From positions 2,737,128-2,801,127 of the forward strand of contig JADWOT020000007.1 in NCBI GenBank assembly GCA_036345935.2: a DNA stretch of 64,000 nt, written 5' to 3'. The notes below the pieces were generated by a model, which was not told the origin of the DNA, ran no database searches, and saw only the letters and a list, made by a program, of their open reading frames with translations. This document shows positions 1 to 9,968 of the stretch, piece by piece. The position numbers and the translations under genes are program-made. Every line of letters starts with the position of its first letter. Positions within the stretch are counted from its first letter, which is position 1. The stretch is from Taenia hydatigena. Lineage: Eukaryota > Platyhelminthes > Cestoda > Cyclophyllidea > Taeniidae.

Positions 1-1400
1 CCCGCCTGACAATATTCTCCTCTAAATCAATAGCACTTCATTATGGGCATAAAATGAAAAACCTGCATGTCTGATGGAATTCTGTAGCCATTTGCTGAGT
101 GACTTGTGCAAACCATTACTTGCAATGTCATGAGTAGCTTACCTTTAAAAATGCCTAATTGTTGCTAATGGGCCCTAAGCAATCATATGCTTGCACTGAA
201 TCCATGGAAAATGTGTAGCATATCCCACAACTATGTCAGTTGTCATCAAGCTTCAAGCACTCATTTCAAATGATCAGTGAGCAAAATGCAGTCAAGCCTG
301 TATGGAGTCTTTAGCGTCGCATCAGGTGACTTTGGCACTGCTTTCGTCTTGATTTACTCCAAAGACAATTTCTACACTTAATGATTATTGTCCGGCGTGA
401 CTTACCACAAAATGGCTATCATTTTTCAGGTGTTATCAAAGGCCTCTACCCGTATTAAAAACCTGAGGATCGATTTAAGCATCAGTGAATCTACCTTTGC
501 CTTGTCAAATATGCTGTTTACTTCATCGCAAGTCCTACCACTGAACTCAACTGCGTGTTTGAAAGGAAGAAAATGGCTGCGAATAGGGTCCATTTACCAG
601 AATAACCATCAGTGAAAGATGGTAACCACGGCTGGGCCACCGTGCTAAGGACAATGCTATAGCAGGATATTTGTTGCATTCACCACTAAACCTCCCCTGC
701 CATCACTGAGTATTTTTAGTGAGTGATTTTCGCGCTTCAAATCTTAGACTCCACATGCATGCTAAGCATTGTGTTCGCACATAGGAGAACACAGTCTTGG
801 GGGCTGATGAGTGAGTGAGTGCTGCACCACAGCATTGTGCGAATCTTCCTTGGGTGTCTAATTCCAATCCTCTCTTCCCATTTCCGGCCTTCTCTACCCA
901 CATTCTAATGGGTCTTCATCACTTTACTCCTATCTCAGCCACTCTCTTGTCTCTTTTAGCCAATGAGGCATTCTTCTTTACGCATACGGAAAAATATATG
1001 CGCTACTGGCATCTAACGTGGTAAGAGGCAAGGATTTGTCCAAGAGTGAGATTGCGAATGCGCATTAGATCCGTTTATTTGTTAGCCGATTCCTCTAATT
1101 GCATCCATACCTTGCACAGCGTTCGCCATGCTGTGCCTACTTTTAATGGCTCTTATATGCGCTCACAGCATCTAACTTAACAGCCGCATCATCAGACCTA
1201 CTGGAGAGAAGTAACTTGCCCATATTTATATTCCACTGCGAAAGCGCTCTAGTACGGTGCTCAAGACTATGCCTTACTAGATTACAACTAGGCTCCACTA
1301 CCATATCACGGAACGGATGCATCACTTGGGCTAGATTATGGCAGGCTTGGATAAATAAGGAAAGATGCAAGTTGATACTACTTCATTTTCAGAGGAGCCT
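1..1400. other. No supported gene
   Basis: Open frames here are short, overlap on both strands and have no convincing splice borders or domain signatures. Nothing functional is called. Confidence 0.5.
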
Positions 1401-1407
1401 TTATACA

Positions 1408-1563
1408 CTACCATTCAAGTCAACCACAACATCCTGGTTTGGCCCACTTAATCCACCGAGAACATCTCCACGCCATGTGAAATGAGGCCTTCCCTTTTCC
1501 CTCCCAGATATTAGGGATCATAGTGTGCGCGCAATAACTAGATCTGATGACATTTTTGAAATG
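1408..1563 (+). repeat. Diverged duplicate block C, copy 1
   Basis: This stretch aligns by eye with 28102-28262 of the left arm. Both begin CTACCATTCAA[G/A]TCAACC. Both run to a pyrimidine tract, an AG acceptor and then ATATTAGGGA, with an open frame starting DIRD, continuing as ATRS in the 28 kb copy and ITRS here, and reaching FEM. Here the frame stops right after FEM (TAG), whereas the 28 kb copy stays open. It is probably the remains of an ancient duplicated exon with its upstream intron end. Confidence 0.5.
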
Positions 1564-1710
1564 TAGAAGTAGAGGCCCACTCGTTCACTCCTTTCTTACA
1601 CCATACCGCGCTGCATCTTTGGTGAGTGTCTCCTTCGTCTCCCATTCCTTGGCACTCGATTGAGGATGTTGTTCGACTAATTTATTAATTGGATGTTTTC
1701 TTTCTTTTAG

Positions 1711-1837
1711 GAGGCGTAGAGGAGATCTCGCCTGTTGGAACACTTGGCCATTCCGAAAGTGTTGTTCTTGTACTGTATAGACATTTATGATGAGCTTATT
1801 GGCCTTTGCGAGGGTGTGGAGTGCTGGTCTAGGGGTA
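1711..1837 (+). repeat. Diverged duplicate block D, copy 1
   Basis: Resembles 17701-17858. After an AG, both copies can encode a short basic tail with the pattern RRR-x-DL-x-x-W-x-x-x-PF before a stop. Further on, both carry TTTATGATG followed by G[C/A]GAGGGTGTG-like sequence. Conservation of the short reading frame suggests a former or present terminal exon. Function is not recognised. Confidence 0.4.
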
Positions 1838-2022
1838 CTGCAATCAGATGAGACGGTGGCATCTCTTGAGGCCTCCAAGGCGTAACATTGCCGCGATGTC
1901 AAAAGCTCACTCGAGACATCCGTAGTTGACCAACCAAGCAATCGATCCTGACCCTTTCATCTATTTGCCTTACACTGATCAAGAGCACGACAAGCCTCTT
2001 CACTACTCAAGACTATTAACTT

Positions 2023-2697
2023 TTATTCTCTGTGGTGCATAATTTTCTTTTTTTTCAGATCCCACTTCCAGTTGCTACTACAGCTGTGGAATGGTTTTCT
2101 TAAAGAGTTTTTCAAAAATCTAGCAGTGATGTAGAAGAGTTCCTACCGGCGGCCACAGAAAGAGCACATATGTGGTCTGATGTATCCCTCCCGGTCCCGT
2201 TGGCAGGAGCCATAACCATTGCTACAAGATGAATTCAATTCATTGCTACAAAATGCTGATGTCCGCCCATTGCAGATAAAAGACCACACTCTATCCTGAT
2301 ACGCTAAAAGGTTTTGTTTAGCCTCCTTCTGATCCACAGTAGTCGTAGTGACATTTTGTTTTTCCAGGCGGGCTTCGTAAATGTGCATGTTGATGTCCCA
2401 TTTCCAGTTGGAACAATGACCACAGATGGAGCACATATATGACTCATAAAGATCCTCTTGGATTTTTGCTCCCTTGATGGGCCGAGAGGACTTCATCCAA
2501 CGTCGCTCGGCCGGTGGTGGATTGGCCTGTGAAGACGAAGTCTGGCTAATATTTAGGCGACATGTTGGCAACTCTGCTTTACACACCAAGTTCAGCGATT
2601 CATCTATATTGCTGCACATCTGGGACTGCTGACATTGTTGGTCTTCAGGGCGCTGTGGTGAGAAGGCCGTCATAGGGCTTGTCCCCTCTGGTGCCAT
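2023..2697 (-). CDS. C2H2-like zinc-finger protein, two exons
   Basis: The first exon opens with an ATG at 2697 and runs to 2147, ending at a GTAGGA donor. A 63-nt intron (2084-2146, AG acceptor) leads to a last exon of 2083-2023. The protein is about 203 residues. It has a polar N-terminal half and two finger-like units. The first reads YMCSICG...SNWKWD...MH and lacks the final histidine. The second is split by the intron, CSFCG | SNWKWD, and ends in a lysine run, HH and a stop. The stop lies inside an AATAAA on the minus strand (2022-2027). Both fingers depart from C-x2-C-x12-H-x3-5-H, so zinc binding is uncertain. The 100-N gap lies 75 bp upstream, so more 5' exons may be missing. It could be a decaying zinc-finger gene. 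Confidence 0.5.
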
Positions 2698-2772
2698 ATG
2701 CGGCAGCTCCTACTTCTTCCAGGACTATATCCACATCTGCAATATAGTAGCCCTACTCTGCCTGATCTAAGG

Positions 2773-2872
2773 NNNNNNNNNNNNNNNNNNNNNNNNNNNN
2801 NNNNNNNNNNNNNNNNNNNNNNNNNNNNNNNNNNNNNNNNNNNNNNNNNNNNNNNNNNNNNNNNNNNNNNNN
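2773..2872. other. Assembly gap, 100 N
   Basis: Run of exactly 100 N, the usual marker of a scaffold join of unknown size. It lies just upstream of the zinc-finger ORF. Confidence 0.99.
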
Positions 2873-3840
2873 AGGCGTCATGTCAGTGCAGAACTGTGTC
2901 GGCGTTCTTTCTTATGCTCCTGAAGCCGTTCTACGAAGTGCAGGTAATAGCAATCCTTTAGACTAAGCATAACGTCTGTAACACAAGATTTAGGTGTCAA
3001 GCAAGGGGTTGCGCAGAACATTTTTGGCTGTTTGGTTGTTCAAAACCACTGGACACAGACAAAATGGCCGCATGACTCCTCATTATGGCCTTATCTATCA
3101 GTCTGGACACAGCCACGGGGACACGGGACCCATAATGGGGATAAATAATCCACATTTGTCATAAGGGTTGTGTCGTTATTCATCAGGGGATCTATAACTC
3201 AGTTAATACCTACTTCCAGGGCTGCCGGACTCAACCAGGGATGATTAAATCGAAATGTGTTAATCACAAGGGCCACGAGATACATCATCTAGTGCTTGAC
3301 GCGTGGCGTTTTCACGACTGGCCTCTGCGTTATTGCTTCTTCCCACTCTGCCACCGGTTCTATTTTCAATGGAACGCATGGGATGACTTCTTCATTTTAG
3401 TGTGGTGAACTCCCTTATCATCGGTAGAATGGTTAACAAATTCATTGTGCTGTTCTCCCCACTTTCATGCGTTTGTTATTTGTCCATGCTTAGACATTTG
3501 CAATATTTCGATTAGGTAATACTTTAGTTTAGAAGCACCTTCGGGGAGGGCGATTGAGCATCAGAAATCGTCTATTTCCCTTTTTTCATGATTGATGATA
3601 ATTTTCGACTTCCAATAAACGATTAAGAGAGCTCCTGTTAATCGGTCCTCGCGTATGGCATCAGATTTACTGGTTTCATTCATTTCTGTGATTTCCTCGC
3701 AAAAGCCAGCATTTTTGAAGGAAGTTTGAAGGCAGCTGCTTGGCGAGGGAGGGTTTCTTGCCCCTTGTTAGCTTGCGAAGAGTAAACGTCAATCCATTAG
3801 GAGGCTCTTGGTGGAGCGTTAGAGTTTTCGCGCTTCAGAC
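2873..3840. other. No supported gene
   Basis: AT-rich sequence without an open frame or splice pair I would defend. Confidence 0.45.
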
Positions 3841-4206
3841 TCAACTATAGCGTGCAAAGTCAAGTAGGTTGACTATTTCCTCAAAAGGTGGATTTTGCAA
3901 CGATTCTGCTAAACCGCCCCTTTGCACTGTTTCATTAGGTTCTTGGGGCTCTTCTTCGTTCATTTGAAATCCTCTTTTTCTGATAATATGTAAAGAAGAG
4001 GCAGACATTTTCGGTTCGGTTATTTGCTTTGGCAGGGAATTTCGGCGTAGCTTCATTCTTCCCGTCTTCGAGCTTGTAATTAAATCACCAGTAGGTTCAA
4101 GCTTTTTGTTTTTATTTAACGCCTGAAATTTAACAAGTTTTATCGACCCAGCTTCAAGTTTTTTTTGTAACATCGTTTTTCCTATGCCACGTGTGTTATT
4201 GTCCAC
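3841..4206 (-). CDS. Hypothetical basic ORF, unrecognised
   Basis: Open frame of about 121 codons, first codon GTG and first ATG 12 codons in. The product is lysine/arginine-rich in its first two thirds and acidic near the end (NEEEPQEP, then FEEIVNLLDF). The amphipathic composition and length make chance less likely, but no domain is recognised. The true start may be a splice acceptor: TTTCAG occurs inside the frame. It may be an exon or a fragment of a mobile element. Confidence 0.25.
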   Translation of the reverse strand: MDNNTRGIGKTMLQKKLEAGSIKLVKFQALNKNKKLEPTGDLITSSKTGRMKLRRNSLPKQITEPKMSASSLHIIRKRGFQMNEEEPQEPNETVQRGGLAESLQNPPFEEIVNLLDFARYS

Positions 4207-4305
4207 AACCTATGTATTGTCGCACAGTCGCCAGAGTTTGTCTTCATATAGAGCTGCAAAACGGGTGGTTGTGGTCTACATTTCATTGGTGCAAATAGTC
4301 TGGTG

Positions 4306-4656
4306 ATGTTTGATCTCGATTGGTACCAGCTGACGACGACCAGACCGCAGTGTGTGTACGGAAGGGACAGTTCCACACCTATTACATTAAATCGGTTCTA
4401 TAAATATCCCGGTTGTGATGTCCTTTTAGTTGAGCACAATAGAGGAGAGGATGCTGTAGTAGCAGGCAATTGTGCGGTGGAGTTAATGGGGAGGGTGGAG
4501 GGACGTTTTGGTCTTGTTGAGCTGAATGAGCCCTTTGCGTGTTACCCAGGGACTGCTCCTGACATGCATGACAGATTGGTCGTAAAAGTGATTTCTCCTT
4601 CCTTCATTGCTATCCATATGAAGGAGGAATTTAGAGCTCATTCGTGTTCTCCGTGA
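4306..4656 (+). CDS. Hypothetical ORF, unrecognised
   Basis: Open frame of about 116 codons from ATG 4306, only 100 bp from the divergent ORF at 3841-4206. It shows no signal peptide, membrane segment or known motif. The composition is protein-like (GEDAVVAGN, RFGLVELNEP), which is the only support. It may be the remnant of a retroelement or a single exon. Confidence 0.25.
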   Translation: MFDLDWYQLTTTRPQCVYGRDSSTPITLNRFYKYPGCDVLLVEHNRGEDAVVAGNCAVELMGRVEGRFGLVELNEPFACYPGTAPDMHDRLVVKVISPSFIAIHMKEEFRAHSCSP

Positions 4657-6280
4657 GCTAACTTTACTTGGTCGTGAGAAGAAGGCATTCGAAGCAGATG
4701 CAGACCGCGACTATCAGTCGCTGAACTTAAATGGGTTCGGCATGCTGAAATATAAAAGTTCTACTAATGTCGATTGAGTAGCATCATTGGAAATAGCAAT
4801 GCATTTTGAAAGAAACAGCAATAGGAGGAGCAAACAAATCTGTCGATTAAGACACTCATTGAACCCATTCGCTAAGAACAAATTCCGCAGCCACTTATGA
4901 CTATGAGGTGCACTTCAATACAAAGGAATACTTCTCATCAAGTTGTAAAATTATTGAAACCAATAGTCGGAAATTGTCTGCATTATCGTGACTAAATGGA
5001 GTGAAGAGAAGTCTGAGAAGAGGTCTCGAGCATGCCACGCCTCCGTCGGCGTCGAATGGATTCTAAGATCCATCGGCGATGTTGCAGTACCTAAGGTCTA
5101 GCTAGTCGTAAGAAAGGAGAAATGGAAGTAATTAAATTCGATTTGCGAGCCACGAGCCACGTTTATAAAAAGAATCTTTGCTTTAAAGAAAGCGTCGATT
5201 TGGGACAACACACCAGTATTTGTCAGTATAGTCGTCCGAAATCTCATACTGAAGAAATCCCAAATGGCGAATGAATGTCTCGGTCATCAAGTTTGATTTA
5301 AATAACCTCTGTTTCCATGATGAAGGATTATTGCCATGACCTTTTTACGCATACAAAACACATTCGGTGGTGAGACTAGATAACTCCACTGCCAGCTGAT
5401 TCATTTGTAAGCAAGCCAATCAAACGACGGCTCATTATGCATTTGAAGACATCACCCGCAACCTACTACTTTTTCAATTTGCCAAATGGATAAAATATAC
5501 ACGTATATCTATAGGCATGATCACTGAATTTACTGTAATCATTGCATTGCAAATGTTGCAGCTCACTGATCTGGGTGTAGAATAAGAGTCAGGAAATTTG
5601 TATCGCAACGCTATACTTGCCATCTTCAGCTGTGAAAACGGATTAGAGGTAAGAATTAACCAGTTGCTCAGCTTTTATGGGCAACTCTTTTGCCTCACTT
5701 CTCGTGCTCACTTTGTTATAGAAAATGCATCATTTTATAAAGTGTTCTAGCATTCACAAAAGTACAATTTCACTTACCTAACCACCGGTCGTAATTGACT
5801 GCATAATAAGTGGGTCATAAATACATTTCCACCCTCCCACCTACCAGCGACCGTTGCTCAGAGCACTGCTCACCATCACTATTAAATAGCTTTTTCGCAG
5901 TAGTCGAAATCCAAATGAATGATAACTCTTTCCGCTTATCATTCCTTGAATCACACATTACCGCTTGTGCATGTCTAAATTTAGTGCGCGAATTCGTCAC
6001 GTTACGTACCACCTCCCCCTTGTACGTACCACTTTTCACACTGGGCACTTCTTACTGGTTGAACAACACCATCGCCAACGCCTCCTATTATCGGCTCTCC
6101 CATTTATTTTGCTGCATCGGACAGACAACTGCATCTGACCTAACCGGATCTCGTCTAAACCAAGGCGTAGGTGCACTTCCTTTGATTTGAGCTAGCATTC
6201 ACTGAATCAACCTGAACGCAATTGGACATAATTGATGCCGTATGTGCTGCAGCACCAAATTTCAACAATTTTATTATCTA
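4657..6280. other. No supported gene
   Basis: AT-rich, with short frames overlapping on both strands near 5.8-6.2 kb and no splice or domain support. Confidence 0.45.
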
Positions 6281-6284
6281 GCAC

Positions 6285-6358
6285 GCCCGGGTATCGCAGT
6301 TGGTTAGCACGTCAGTCTCATAATCTGAAGGTCGCGAGTTGGAGGCTCGCTTTGGGCG
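6285..6358 (+). tRNA. tRNA-Met(CAT)-like element, probably pseudogene or SINE head
   Basis: The sequence folds as a full cloverleaf. Acceptor arm GCCCGGG pairs with CTTTGGGC using G-U pairs, the anticodon loop is CTCATAA (anticodon CAT), and the T stem GCGAG/CTCGC is perfect. The anticodon arm is the same as in eukaryotic elongator tRNA-Met. The internal promoter is damaged: the A box reads TATCGCAGTTGG instead of TAGCGCAGTTGG, and the T loop reads TTGGAGG instead of TTCGAGC. It is more likely a pseudogene or the tRNA-derived head of a short interspersed element than a working tRNA. Confidence 0.6.
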
Positions 6359-6496
6359 GTGCTTTTCCCTTCAGGATTTCCTTCTGGCACCCGATGGCAA
6401 GTAGTGACAAGACAGCTGCAACTCCGCATTGCGCACAGTTCTGGACAATTGTTGGCACTACTGCATAAGAACGTACATTGGTGTGGGTAAACGGGA

Positions 6497-6563
6497 CGCC
6501 CACGGTGGGACTTGAATCATAATCTTCTACTTAGGAGACGGATGCTTTATCCATTTAGGCATG
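6497..6563 (-). tRNA. Degenerate tRNA-Arg(CCT)-like element
   Basis: On the minus strand the sequence follows the tRNA-Arg(CCT) pattern: D-arm GCCTAAATGGATAAAGC, anticodon loop CTCCTAA, then a B box GATTCAAGTCC close to the GGTTCAAGTCC consensus, then CCCACC. The T stem and the 5' acceptor strand no longer pair, so this is a pseudogene or part of a short interspersed element. It faces the tRNA-Met-like element about 140 bp away. Confidence 0.5.
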
Positions 6564-8817
6564 ATTAGCGCTTCCTGAGTTTAAATTTTAGTCTTCTGAT
6601 TGTGCATACTCAGCAAAGAGTCAGTAGTCCAATCAGAATGTAATTTATTATTTTCAGCAGTCAGTTGCCTTGCAGACGGCCAGATTTTGCAATTGTCTTG
6701 TAGCACAGAAGCCCTTGTGTAGTTCAATAATATAAAGGTTCTGATTTTAGGGTCTTGGATGCTATGGATTGATCCGTACATTCCGTACCTACGACCGCAC
6801 TGGCTGAAGGAACTTGAAACATGCATTCTAGAGTCTTGTGTCTTCCGGAGTTCTGCGTCAGCTCCTTTTGTACAATGGTCTATCATAACCGAAATGTACC
6901 GGTTTCACTTCTTGGTGAGTGATATAGAACCAATGCTATCTATGCCTACTCTTTCGCCCGGAAGCCCATGAAGACGATGCCGTGGAGCATCTGCTGTGAA
7001 ATCAAGCTTCCCAAAACTACTCGAGGCAATTACCATATTTTCTTCACCTACTTGATCCAGAAGCTCATGTAAATCCTAAAGAATGCTTTGTAGTAATCAG
7101 CTTAAGACCATCTGACACTTGGGAGGCCCAACGTCTTCTCGGCACCAAAAGACCTTATTCTTTAAAGGAAGTTCCTATCATTTTTGCCGCATTCGTGTGA
7201 CTGCCTTGATGGACAAGATCATCTCTTCCATTGTGGACTCAAAAGAGAATATGGAGGATATTAGCACGGTGCCGGGATCAGTGCTCTGCGGGTCGCTCCA
7301 ATGATACTTAGTAGGCGATCCGTTCTTACCATTATCATCCTTGTTAACAGGTGATGTCTGAAGTGTCTAACCATTGTGTAGATAGCACAGAAATCATGTT
7401 GCGTTATCTGGTACTCACGGAGGCAGTGGCATATTCCGTTTCTTTGTTCCTCTGTAACAATACGGCCAGCAGGCGTTTCCCTTGCATCTGCATCCCGCAC
7501 AAAAGCTAATTACTCGCCTTGAATCAGGTGCAGAGCAGAGCACTTGTTTATTTATTTAAACGTCTCATTATACGCTTCCTCCCACCTGCAATCCCTATTC
7601 GACAGCTTCCCTCTATAGTTGGAGGCACACCGGCAATTTTCGGCAATTTCCTAAGAAAACATCTGTAGTGATTTGTTAAACCTTGTAAACTGCACGTCAC
7701 AGTTTCATTTGATTATGCAGTTCTTCTTTTGTTTTGCATGGTTTGTGATGGCCGCTAACCCGCTTAACAAGATCGAAGCCTAGAAAAGTGGCCAAGCACT
7801 AAAGAAGACTGCAAAAGTGACCCAACATTGACGAATATCGCACTTCTTTGGCTCAGTGTTAATTCTGCGTCTTGCAGACGATTGGTATCTGTGCTAAAGA
7901 CGGAACTGCTTCGAAATAAGATGCTAAAACATGGTCACAGCGTAACGCCAATATTATTTATTGAAAGGTAACAACGAAGGAAGTCGGAAATAGCGAACAG
8001 TTAGTTGGTTTATGCCTCTTTTTGTTAAAGCAGATGCGTTTTTCTTTCTAAAAGCAAGAAAACGTTGGTTTCGTTAGCAAAATATACGGGAACGGTTAGC
8101 ATGCTCTGGCCGTTGATAATGCACTCTTCTCTATGGACATTTCGTGAAAACTGCAATTTCGCATGAGCCATAAACTTGAGATATGAATATTGAAACCGTA
8201 TTCTAGATCGCTCCTTTTAAATGCTCTTAGTCTTGTTTTTGCTCCTCTTGTGCCAGCGCTAATCAGCTCCACGAAGTAAACATTTTTTGGTTTATTTCAC
8301 AATTCACTCACACTTTATCAAAACAAGAATTTATTCGCTTTCCTTTAGTGGTAGTGGAGGGGATGAAGCTGGATGAGAAATACAAGAACGGGTCATTTAC
8401 CATGCCTTTGAAGCTTTCTACTCACCACAAATCCAAAAAGACATCTACATATAGATCATTTTTACAAGAAATTAATTAAGAGCCACAAAAGACACTACAC
8501 TTTGGCTATTTATGGGTATTCATTGCAATGTTGTTGCGAAAGTAACGAAAGGGAATCCGCAGAGTTAGCGGAGCAATACTGAAGTGAAAGATATTGACAA
8601 GAAGAAGCGAACTTATAACAAGTACAGTGTGAGCATAAATTGAATGATTCCCTTCAACAATGAGCCAATCTATAAACGCCAATTGTTAGAGGAAATGAAT
8701 TCTCTGTCAAATATCCTTCAATTACTAAAGGCGGCAATTCAAAAACTACTTTCCTTTTCGCTGCATTTAAGAAGCAAACAATCCTAAGCATCGGACGACA
8801 AAACTGAAACGATGCTG
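6564..8817. other. No supported gene
   Basis: Only short frames without splice or domain support. Confidence 0.45.
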
Positions 8818-9058
8818 TCATTTTGTTGAGACCGAACCGCTATTTGCTTGCATTAACGAATAAGGACAATGCACAGAGAGGGCCCGTAAGCCTATTTCGC
8901 AGTGTAGATTGGCGGCTAAGGTGATATCACGCACCATCCGAACTGGCGCAATAATGATTCCGCTGGTGGAATGCACGCTAACTGGGCAATGGGAACCCTC
9001 TGCAACCCGTGTCACCGTGACCTGAGAACAGCCCATTTCGACTAAGTGACTAACCTCT
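8818..9058 (-). CDS. Cysteine-containing candidate exon, unrecognised
   Basis: After a TTGGTCAG acceptor the frame is open for about 79 codons to a TGA at 8818. The product has four cysteines (GCSQ, SHCP, LHCE, VHCPY) in a beta-strand-like alternating pattern, as in extracellular domains. An alternative donor lies near the end (AGCG|GTTCGG). It lies downstream of the transmembrane exon at 9475-9596 on the same strand, so it is either a separate gene or an alternative 3' exon. No family is recognised. Confidence 0.4.
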
Positions 9059-9474
9059 CTGACCAAACAATAAACGTTTGATAGGCTCTTCGGAGCAGGC
9101 GCGTTGCAGTATTCAAACGGGAAGAGGCCACTGCACGAGAGGTAAATTAAGACAATGAAAGTAAAATGCTGGCTTAGAAATCAGAGTAGGATTCAGTTTC
9201 AAAAAAGTAGCCGCGAAACCAACCTCACGTGCCTTGACGCTTACGAGTTGGCAACGTTTTCATGAAAGCAAACCGAACAACAAATAAATGGGGGTTTGAT
9301 TGGGAAGACACCGCATCGTGTATTTACCTAATCACTAATAGGCTAATATTGCATGAAATAACAGAATTAATGATGTAGAGTAGGACAGTATGAAGGAAAC
9401 TTGTTACAGCCAGATGTTAAGGCATTTGTGCGAAAGAAAACTCACCGTTAATCAACGTTTGCAGGTGCACCCTT

Positions 9475-9596
9475 CTAGCACATATGCTTTAAGAGTGGAA
9501 TTTTCTTGCGGAAGACAAAGAGCAGGACTAGGAGGAGTATGATGATCAGAGGAATCAATACTCCTAGCAGTATTTTTAGCAGTTGATTATCTGCGA
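9475..9596 (-). CDS. Transmembrane terminal exon
   Basis: A TTTTTCAG acceptor is followed by an open frame of 39 codons and a TAG. The product is one strong membrane segment of about 24 hydrophobic residues (LLGVLIPLIIILLLVLLFVF), then a basic stop-transfer RKK and a tail of nine residues. The positive charges after the segment fit a type I membrane protein with a very short cytoplasmic tail. Upstream exons should lie at higher coordinates, but none could be joined with confidence. Confidence 0.5.
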
Positions 9597-9710
9597 CTGA
9601 AAAACCATGAAAAAGCAATGAGCATAATAGTCTGCATTTCAGAAGGGTGGGTGATGACAAGCGAAAAAGTTACATGAAGATCTGCGCATGAGCAAACTTT
9701 ACCAAGCAAA

Positions 9711-9968
9711 ATGATGGAAGCAGATGCTGCCGAATCAATTTTACTGTTAGAGGGTCAAAATATTGGTGTCAATGTCACAGTGAAGAAACGAATCCTTAGA
9801 GTGCTAGTAGATACGTCAGTAAAATTACACAAAATTCAAAAGCAAAAGGGGGATATGCATGAAGATGTAGTGCTGATTGGTTGCGTTTTGATTGAAAATA
9901 AAGCCATAAAGCTGTCTGTTGTTAAGGAGTGCATTCAGAGAAACCATGACTTTAAGTCATTTATCTGA
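9711..9968 (+). CDS. Hypothetical 85-residue ORF
   Basis: ATG-started frame of 85 codons with a compositionally normal, partly amphipathic product (VKKRILRVLVDTS, VVLIGCVLIE). It is divergent from the transmembrane exon. No domain is recognised. It may be real or chance. Confidence 0.25.
   Translation: MMEADAAESILLLEGQNIGVNVTVKKRILRVLVDTSVKLHKIQKQKGDMHEDVVLIGCVLIENKAIKLSVVKECIQRNHDFKSFI

Noticed and set aside
1585..1941. 118-codon minus-strand frame
   Set aside because: It overlaps duplicate block D, whose conserved frame is on the plus strand; no start or borders support it.
6232..6503. ORFs on both strands across the tRNA-like pair
   Set aside because: They are frames running through tRNA-derived sequence.
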